Origin: an uncultured Veillonellaceae bacterium
Lineage (GTDB): Bacteria > Bacillota > Negativicutes > Selenomonadales > Selenomonadaceae
DNA length: 41,650 nucleotides
Assembly: GCA_902801565.1 (NCBI GenBank)
Contig: CADCIX010000017.1
Coordinates: forward strand, 1-41,650
Direction: 5' to 3'
The notes beneath the pieces are model-generated. The model was not told the origin of the DNA and did not search any database. It worked only from the letters and a program-made list of their open reading frames with translations. Below, piece by piece: positions 36,015 through 41,650 of the stretch (the first letter of the stretch is position 1; the number at the start of each line of letters is the position of its first letter). The position numbers and the translations under genes are program-made.

Positions 36015-37343
36015 ATGGAGAAAAATCTTAAGAGGGGGCTCAAGAACCGCCATCTGCAGATGATTGCCCTGGGAGGCGCCATCGGTACGGGGCTGTTCTA
36101 TGGCTCCACCGCCACCATATCCATGGCAGGGCCGGCAGTGATCCTGTCCTATCTCATCGGCGGCGGCGTCATCTTCCTCATCATGCGCATGCTGGGGGAG
36201 ATGGCGGTGGATGAGCCCGTCACGGGCTCTTTCAGCTATTATGCGGAGAAATACTGGGGGAAGTTTCCGGGCTTCCTTGTGGGCTGGAATTATTGGTTCA
36301 ATTACATCATCGTTTCCATGGCGGAACTCATGGCGGTTGCCATCTACATGAATTTCTGGTTCCCGGATCTGCCCCAATGGATTTCTATCCTGGCCTGTCT
36401 TGCTGTCATCACGGCGGTGAATCTGGTCAATGTGAGGGCCTATGGCGAGGCGGAGTTCTGGATGGCCCTCATCAAGATCGTGGCGATTCTCTGCATGATC
36501 GTCCTGGGGGCATATCTCATCTTTTCCGCGCCCGTGGGATTCCCAGAAAACGTCAGCAAGCTCTGGGCCCATGGCGGATTCTTCCCCAACGGGCTCTGGG
36601 GCATGGCCCTTTCCATCGTGCCGGTCATGTTCTCCTTCGGTGGCATCGAGCTCATCGGCATCACGGCGGGGGAGGCGGATGATCCCGACCGCACGATTCC
36701 CACGGCCATCAATCAGGTCATCTGGCGCATCCTCGTGTTCTACGTGGGAACCATGGCGGTGCTCATGGCGCTCTGGCCCTGGAATCTGGTGGGCAAGGAG
36801 GCCAGCCCCTTCGTGCAGATTTTCGTGAATGTGGGCATTCCCGCAGCGGCGCACATCCTGAATTTCGTGGTGCTCATGGCGGCGGTGTCGGTCTACAATT
36901 CCGCCATCTACAGCAATTCCCGCATGCTCTACCGTCTGGCAGAGGATGGGAATGCCCCCGCATTCCTCAGGAGGCTTTCCTCTCACGGGGTTCCCGTCAC
37001 GGGAATTTTCGTGTCCTCGGGAATCACGCTCCTTGCTGTGGTGTTGAACTACTTTTTCCCGAAGCATGCCTTCATGTACATGCTGTCCATCGCCACCTGC
37101 GCGGCGGTCATCACCTGGGTGTCCATCGCCATCACCCATCTGAAATTCCGCCGGTACTGCAGGGAGCACAGCCATGCCACGAGGTTCAGGGCGTTGCTCT
37201 ATCCCTTCGGGAATTACCTCTGCCTTGCCTTCTTTGCGGGGATCATCGCCCTCATGGCACAGATTCCCGACATGCAGATGGCGGTCATCGTCCTTCCTGT
37301 CTGGCTGCTCGTGCTGTGGATCGGATTCCGGTGCAAGCATTGA
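36015..37343 (+). CDS. amino-acid permease (AAT family, APC superfamily)
   Basis: The 442-residue transporter has about 12 membrane helices. The N-terminus LKNRHLQMIALGGAIGTGLF with SMAGPAVILSYLIGG is the AAT signature, and VMFSFGGIELIGITAGEADD is the conserved helix 6-loop region. Relatives are proton-coupled importers of aromatic amino acids, proline or GABA; the substrate is not decided. It follows smpB by 16 bases and ends at a strong terminator, so it may share the rnr-smpB transcript. Confidence 0.9.
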   Translation: MEKNLKRGLKNRHLQMIALGGAIGTGLFYGSTATISMAGPAVILSYLIGGGVIFLIMRMLGEMAVDEPVTGSFSYYAEKYWGKFPGFLVGWNYWFNYIIVSMAELMAVAIYMNFWFPDLPQWISILACLAVITAVNLVNVRAYGEAEFWMALIKIVAILCMIVLGAYLIFSAPVGFPENVSKLWAHGGFFPNGLWGMALSIVPVMFSFGGIELIGITAGEADDPDRTIPTAINQVIWRILVFYVGTMAVLMALWPWNLVGKEASPFVQIFVNVGIPAAAHILNFVVLMAAVSVYNSAIYSNSRMLYRLAEDGNAPAFLRRLSSHGVPVTGIFVSSGITLLAVVLNYFFPKHAFMYMLSIATCAAVITWVSIAITHLKFRRYCREHSHATRFRALLYPFGNYLCLAFFAGIIALMAQIPDMQMAVIVLPVWLLVLWIGFRCKH

Positions 37344-37352
37344 GTTTGATAC

Positions 37353-37392
37353 AAAAATACGCATAGCCTTTCGAAAGGCTATGCGTATTTTT
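37353..37392. terminator. bidirectional terminator
   Basis: Perfect 20-bp arms (37353-37372 and 37373-37392) form one uninterrupted palindrome centred on TTCGAA. A-runs and T-runs on both sides let it end the permease and the converging cheB-like transcript. Its right edge touches the cheB-like stop codon. Confidence 0.93.
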
Positions 37393-38537
37393 TATCTGTG
37401 TGCAAGTTGTGTGATGGCGGAGGCAATGGAGCCCAGGGGGAGCTGCTGCTCCACAGCACCCATGTCCCAGGCTGCGCGCGGCATGCCGTAGACCACGCAG
37501 GTGGCCTCGTCCTGCCCGATGGTGGGGGAGCCTGCGTGCCGCATCTTCAGAAGCCCCTCTGCACCATCATGCCCCATGCCCGTCAGGATGACCCCGGCGG
37601 CGGCAGCGCCGATATTGGTGGCCACGGACTTGAAGAGGACATCCACGGAAGGACGGCAGCTATGGACTTTTGGCCCCATGTGGCAGCCGATCATGATGGC
37701 ATCGCCGCTTTTGCGCACCGTCATGTGCAGGTTGCCCGGAGCGATATAGACGGTATTGTTTTCCACGCGCTCGCCATCCACGCCCTCCTTGACATGGAGC
37801 GCGCACTCATCGTCCAGCCGTTTGGCGAAGAGCTTGGCGAAAAGCGGGGGGATGTGCTGGGTGATCACGATGCCCGGCAAGGGCGGCCGCAAATCCTTGA
37901 GAACAGCGGAAATGGCCTCGGTTCCCCCGGTGGAGGAGCCGATGGCAATGAGCTCGATTTTCGCTCCGGCATCCCCGGCGGGCATCAGGGGGGCGGACGG
38001 AGAGGCAGGGGGGGTTGTTGTTATGCGCTGCTTTTGCCAGGAAGCGCGTGTCATGATGGCACCGGGTGCCAGGCTGGTGGCCCGTGCCGTAGAGGACTGG
38101 CTGCTTTCGTTGGACCAGGAGGTATTTTCTTTTGGAGGCAGCATCCTGTGGCCAAGAACCTGCTCAATCCGTATGGCAAAGCTGCGATAAAAGGCAGGGC
38201 TGATCTCGGAGTCTGTGGGTTTCTTGATGTAATATGCAATGCCGACCTGGGCGGTATGTGTCAGCTCCCTGGGCATGAGCCCAAAGGCCACGATGGGGAT
38301 GTCCTGCTGCTCCGTCAACAGGGTGAGGAGCCGCTGCTTGTTGATCTGTATCGGGGACATGGCATAGTTGAGGACAATGACGTCCGGATGGAACAGGGGT
38401 ATCTTCTCCAGAGCGTCCACCGGATCGGAGGTCTTTTCCACAAGGCTTCCAGGCGGCAGGTGCTGCCGCAGCCCATCGGCAAGTTCATCCCGAAAATATA
38501 TGGAGTTGTCGATGATAAGTACACGAACTGCGCTCAC
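37392..38537 (-). CDS. cheB: CheB-like protein-glutamate methylesterase with degenerate receiver
   Basis: A 381-residue protein. The C-terminal CheB domain (about 190-380) has the catalytic triad Ser202 (IGSSTGG), His228 (QHIPP) and Asp324 (GMGHDG), so demethylation or deamidation of chemoreceptors is expected. The N-terminal receiver (1-120) is decayed: the phospho-Asp position is Asn57 (VIVLNYAMSP) and the acidic pair is Asp-Asn. The linker (about 135-190) is Ser/Thr/Pro-rich. GTG 38537 is chosen because AGGTGAT precedes it and it starts directly at the receiver; TTG 38594 is in frame. No cheR or chemoreceptor gene lies nearby. Confidence 0.85.
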   Translation of the reverse strand: MSAVRVLIIDNSIYFRDELADGLRQHLPPGSLVEKTSDPVDALEKIPLFHPDVIVLNYAMSPIQINKQRLLTLLTEQQDIPIVAFGLMPRELTHTAQVGIAYYIKKPTDSEISPAFYRSFAIRIEQVLGHRMLPPKENTSWSNESSQSSTARATSLAPGAIMTRASWQKQRITTTPPASPSAPLMPAGDAGAKIELIAIGSSTGGTEAISAVLKDLRPPLPGIVITQHIPPLFAKLFAKRLDDECALHVKEGVDGERVENNTVYIAPGNLHMTVRKSGDAIMIGCHMGPKVHSCRPSVDVLFKSVATNIGAAAAGVILTGMGHDGAEGLLKMRHAGSPTIGQDEATCVVYGMPRAAWDMGAVEQQLPLGSIASAITQLAHR

Positions 38538-38753
38538 TCTAATCACCTGCTGTTGCTGTGTTATGGTGCAGGGATGTATTTCATGGGAAGCCAACTGTTC
38601 CGCCCAAACATCCCTATATATTTACTTCGCGAGGATTCTCTTTTTTCCTGCCGGTATAAAATAAAAATAATGGGAAGTTTCCCCAGTTCAAGGGGATGCA
38701 GGAATTTTGCACTGTGTTCGCGAAAATACTAGAAGATGGCGAGGTGGATTATT

Positions 38754-41333
38754 ATGAAGAAAGAACGATTCGATGTTACCGGCATGACCTGCTCGGCCTG
38801 CTCGGCGCGGGTGGAAAAGGCGGTGGCAGGGCTGGAGGGCATCGGGGAGGTGAGCGTGAACCTCCTGACGAACAGCATGCAGCTTTCCTACGATGAGGCG
38901 AAGCTGGAGGCAAAGGACATTATCCGCGCTGTGGAGGAGGCGGGGTATGGCGCATCGGTGAAGGACGGGACACCGGGCAGCAGGGAGACTGCGGAAGCAT
39001 CGGGGGAAAAGCCGATGGAAAAGGAAGTCCGTGCCATGGGGCAGCGGCTCCTTTGGTCCATCGTATTCCTCATTCCCCTCATGTACATCGCCATGCACCA
39101 CATGCTGATGGAATGGTTTGGAATCCCTGTGCCGCAGGTGGTGAAGGAGGTCTTCCATGGGCCGGAGAATGCCATTGCCTTTTCCTTTTCCCAGTTCCTG
39201 CTGCTCCTGCCCATCATGTATTTGAATAAGAAGTATTATATTCACGGCTTCCGCAATCTTTTCCGCGGGGCGCCGAATATGGACAGCCTCGTGGGCATGG
39301 GCTCCATGGCGGCGGCTCTTTTCGGGGCCTTTGCGGTGTTCCGCATGGGCTGGGGACTCGGTCATGGGGACATGGCGCTGGTGGAGGAGTACAGCACGAA
39401 CCTCTACTTTGAGTCGGCGGGCATGATCGTGACCCTCATCACCCTGGGGAAATACCTTGAGGCCCGGGCAAAGGGCAAGACCGGCGAGGCTCTGGCAAAG
39501 CTCATGGAACTGGCCCCAAGGGAAGCGACGGTCATCCGGGAGGGCAGGGAAATCATCGTCCCGGTGGAGCAGCTTGCCCCGGGGGATGAAATCCTCGTGC
39601 GGCCGGGGGAAAGGCTTCCTGCGGATGGTGTGGTGCTGTCGGGGCAGACGAGCATCGATGAATCGGCCATCACGGGAGAGAGCATGCCGGTCTTCAAGAA
39701 ACCGGGGGATGCGGTGACCTCTGCGACACTGAACAAGGCGGGAGCCATTCATTTCCGCGCCGACAGGGTGGGTAGCGACACCACCATCAGCCAGATCGTC
39801 CGGCTTGTGGATGAGGCCAGTGCCAGCAAGGCTCCCATTGCAAAGCTGGCGGACCGCATCGCAGGCGTCTTTGTTCCCGTGGTGATCCTCCTTGCGGCAG
39901 CAGCAGCAGGCGGTTGGCTTTTCATGGGGGCAAGCGTGGAATTCGCCTTTTCCATTGCCATCTCCATTCTCGTCATTTCCTGCCCCTGTGCCCTGGGCCT
40001 TGCAACCCCGGTTGCCATCATGGTGGGAACCGGAAAGGGTGCGGAGAACGGCATCCTCATCAAGTCCGGTGAGGCGCTGGAGGTGGCCCATGCCATTGAC
40101 ATCGTGGTCATGGACAAGACGGGGACGCTGACCGAGGGGAAACCACAGGTTACGGATGTGCTGGCTTTCGGGATGGACGAAAGGGAGCTCATCGCATGGG
40201 CGGCCGGCATGGAAAGGAGCAGCGAGCATCCTCTGGCGGAGGCGGTGCTGTCCCATGCGAAGGAGAAGGGGATTGCCCCTGTTTCAGCAGAGGGTTTCCA
40301 GGCAATCTTCGGCAAGGGAATCCAGGCGGAAGTGGAAGGCGTTCCTTGTCTTGCGGGGAACGAGAAGCTCATGAAAGAGCATGGGATCGATGTCAGCGCC
40401 CATGCAAAGGATCTGGAGAGACTGGCGGATGAGGGGAAAACCCCGCTGCTGTTTGCCAGGGATGGCAGGCTCATGGGAATCCTCGCCGCCGCCGATACGG
40501 AAAAGGCATCCAGTCGTCAGGCGGTCCGGGAATTCCAGTCCATGGGCATCGAGGTGGTCATGCTCACGGGGGACAACGAGCGCACGGCGGAGGCAGTGCG
40601 CCGACGCCTGGGCATCACCAAGGCCGTTGCAGGGGTGCTTCCTGCCAGGAAGGAGCAGGAGATCGCAAAGCTTCAGGAAGAGGGCCACAGGGTGGCCATG
40701 ATCGGGGACGGCATCAACGATGCCCCTGCCCTTGCCAGAGCCGACCTCGGTATCGCCATCGGCGCGGGCACGGATGTGGCCATGGAAAGCGCCGATGCGG
40801 TGCTCATGAAGAGCGATCTCCTAGACGCAGTGAGCACCATCAAGCTCTCCAAGGCGGTGCTCCGCAATATCAAGGAGAACCTTTTCTGGGCCTTCATCTA
40901 CAATATCATCGGCATTCCCCTGGCGGCGGGCCTGCTCTACCCGGCCTTCGGCATCAAGCTTTCTCCCATGATTGGTGCCGCCGCCATGAGCATGTCCAGT
41001 GTATGCGTTGTCATGAATGCCCTCCGGCTGCGTTTTTTCCAGCCGGAACACAGTGAGGCCGCGGCCTCAGCTGGAGAAGTATCAATGGATGGGCAGGAGT
41101 CAGTTCCTGCCGGAAAGGATGGGATGATCATGCAGAAGGAATTGAAGATTGAGGGAATGATGTGCGCCCACTGCCAGAAACACGTGAACGATGCACTGGC
41201 CAAGATGGAGGGTGTTACGGCCGTGACGGTGGACCTGGAAGGAAAGAAGGCCGACGTGACCATGGATCGGGAGATTCCCATGGAGGAATTCAAGAAGGTT
41301 ATCACAGAGGCGGGGTATGAATTGGTGGGGTAA
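38754..41333 (+). CDS. copA: copper-exporting P1B-type ATPase with C-terminal CopZ-like domain
   Basis: The 859-residue pump exports Cu(I). It has an N-terminal heavy-metal domain (Cys13, Cys16 in GMTCSACSA), the ion-binding Cys-Pro-Cys at 410-412, phosphorylated Asp454 in DKTGTLTEG, SSEHPLAEA, and GDGINDAPALA. YN in the helix after the ATP domain and MSMSS in the last helix mark the Cu(I) subtype. Unusually a second heavy-metal domain (about 793-859, Cys804 and Cys807 in GMMCAHC) follows the last helix through a Ser/Glu/Gly-rich linker. In-frame ATG 41130 with GGAAAGGA upstream could yield it alone. ATG 38754 follows GAGGTGG; ATG 38736 is also in frame. Confidence 0.94.
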   Translation: MKKERFDVTGMTCSACSARVEKAVAGLEGIGEVSVNLLTNSMQLSYDEAKLEAKDIIRAVEEAGYGASVKDGTPGSRETAEASGEKPMEKEVRAMGQRLLWSIVFLIPLMYIAMHHMLMEWFGIPVPQVVKEVFHGPENAIAFSFSQFLLLLPIMYLNKKYYIHGFRNLFRGAPNMDSLVGMGSMAAALFGAFAVFRMGWGLGHGDMALVEEYSTNLYFESAGMIVTLITLGKYLEARAKGKTGEALAKLMELAPREATVIREGREIIVPVEQLAPGDEILVRPGERLPADGVVLSGQTSIDESAITGESMPVFKKPGDAVTSATLNKAGAIHFRADRVGSDTTISQIVRLVDEASASKAPIAKLADRIAGVFVPVVILLAAAAAGGWLFMGASVEFAFSIAISILVISCPCALGLATPVAIMVGTGKGAENGILIKSGEALEVAHAIDIVVMDKTGTLTEGKPQVTDVLAFGMDERELIAWAAGMERSSEHPLAEAVLSHAKEKGIAPVSAEGFQAIFGKGIQAEVEGVPCLAGNEKLMKEHGIDVSAHAKDLERLADEGKTPLLFARDGRLMGILAAADTEKASSRQAVREFQSMGIEVVMLTGDNERTAEAVRRRLGITKAVAGVLPARKEQEIAKLQEEGHRVAMIGDGINDAPALARADLGIAIGAGTDVAMESADAVLMKSDLLDAVSTIKLSKAVLRNIKENLFWAFIYNIIGIPLAAGLLYPAFGIKLSPMIGAAAMSMSSVCVVMNALRLRFFQPEHSEAAASAGEVSMDGQESVPAGKDGMIMQKELKIEGMMCAHCQKHVNDALAKMEGVTAVTVDLEGKKADVTMDREIPMEEFKKVITEAGYELVG

Positions 41334-41354
41334 TATTTGATTGTTTAACTGTTG

Positions 41355-41385
41355 AAAATCCCCCGCCATTTAGGTGGGGGACTCA
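41355..41385. repeat. C/G hairpin resembling an IS200/IS605-type right end
   Basis: CCCCCGCC (41360-41367) and GGTGGGGG (41373-41380) pair with one G-U around ATTTA, followed by ACTCAC. This shape is like the right-end/omega-RNA hairpin of IS605-type elements, but no transposase or TnpB gene lies beside it in the window. Confidence 0.35.
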
Positions 41386-41473
41386 CTACCCTACATGTGT
41401 AGGGATGAACCGCTTTGGTTATACTAAAGGGTTGGAAGGTAAGATTTTGCCCCACGGTAGTGGGGATGAGTTC
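41384..41473. CRISPR. two degenerate type I-E-like repeats with one 32-base spacer (possible CRISPR remnant)
   Basis: Unit 1 (41384-41412) has stem CCCTAC/GTAGGG and the tail GGGATGAACCG. Unit 2 (41445-41473) has stem CCCCAC/GTGGGG and the tail GGGGATGAGTTC. Both are 29 bases long and are separated by 32 bases, the normal type I-E spacing. They agree at 15 of 29 positions. No cas gene and no third unit at the same spacing is visible, so a decayed array end is inferred. Confidence 0.35.
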
Positions 41474-41571
41474 TTTTGTACTCGCGAACAGTAAAATTTT
41501 CATCTTATTCGCGGTATATGCAGTATAGTTATCTAAAAGTTTTTATTGACTATTGAAGTGGTAAACTAAAA

Positions 41572-41643
41572 TTGGACACGGAGGGGGTAGTTTTTGGACA
41601 TACCGTGTATACTGTATGGACAGTACGAAACAAGCATTGGACA
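41572..41643. repeat. four TGGACA motifs in helical phase
   Basis: GGACA begins at 41574, 41596, 41618 and 41639, i.e. 22, 22 and 21 bases apart, two helix turns each. Three of the four copies read TTGGACA. This is typical of multiple protein-binding sites such as the ends of IS21-like elements. The element body, if any, lies beyond the window. Confidence 0.5.
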
Positions 41644-41650
41644 GAAAGTC

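Larger units (their letters stand above)
41334..41650. other. gene-free, AT-richer right edge with hairpins and repeats
   Basis: No reading frame of note is present. It contains three C/G-rich hairpins (41360-41380, 41389-41404 and 41450-41465) and a four-fold TGGACA array (41572-41643). A weak promoter-like pair TTGACT (41546-41551) and TAAAAT (41567-41572) is 15 bases apart. The lower G+C and repeats suggest the border of acquired DNA. Confidence 0.6.

Overview
The window looks like chromosomal DNA of a Selenomonas-like member of the Negativicutes (Firmicutes with an outer membrane). The main reasons are an outer-membrane porin that starts with a signal peptide and an SLH domain (10146-11495), succinyl-CoA ligase genes sucCD as in propionate-forming anaerobes, the Firmicutes order secG-est-rnr-smpB, and a full F-type ATP synthase operon with its own atpI. 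The genus is inferred from gene content, not from a marker RNA. No rRNA, tRNA or tmRNA gene was recognised.

Layout. 1-402 has no convincing complete gene. 403-1544 holds a small sigma-factor-like gene coupled to an N-acetylmuramoyl-L-alanine amidase. 1660-4153 carries rfbA and rfbC (dTDP-sugar synthesis), a HAD phosphatase and a small membrane protein. On the minus strand follow hsp20 and the sucC-sucD operon. 7431-12988 (plus) holds a stand-alone short flagellin, a DEDDh exonuclease overlapping pheA, the SLH porin, a small coiled-coil protein and alanine racemase. 13147-19950 is atpIBEFHAGDC. Then come a YgbA-family gene (plus), trmB-ftsW (minus) and a small membrane protein (plus).

23055-31795 (minus) is a dense signalling block: a REC-GGDEF diguanylate cyclase, a membrane hybrid kinase, a two-receiver protein, a cytoplasmic FIST-domain hybrid kinase and an HPr-like protein that lacks the phospho-histidine. 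No DNA-binding response regulator is present, so the likely outputs are c-di-GMP and protein-protein contacts. 32083-35998 is secG-est-rnr-smpB, followed by an amino-acid permease, a CheB-like methylesterase with a degenerate receiver (minus), and a copper P-type ATPase carrying a CopZ-like domain at its C-terminus. The last 317 bases are AT-richer and gene-free. They hold a chain of C/G-rich hairpins, two of which resemble degenerate type I-E CRISPR repeats exactly 61 bases apart, and four TGGACA motifs spaced 22, 22 and 21 bases apart. This looks like the edge of a mobile or defence region.

The most notable signals are: (1) a dispersed promoter-palindrome element before rfbA and twice before the flagellin gene; (2) a two-carboxylate ion-site pattern in the ATP synthase c subunit; (3) the signalling block with its HPr-like protein, degenerate second GGDEF domain and a shared C-terminal module in both kinases; (4) the CopA-CopZ fusion with a possible internal start; (5) the repeat structures at the right edge.
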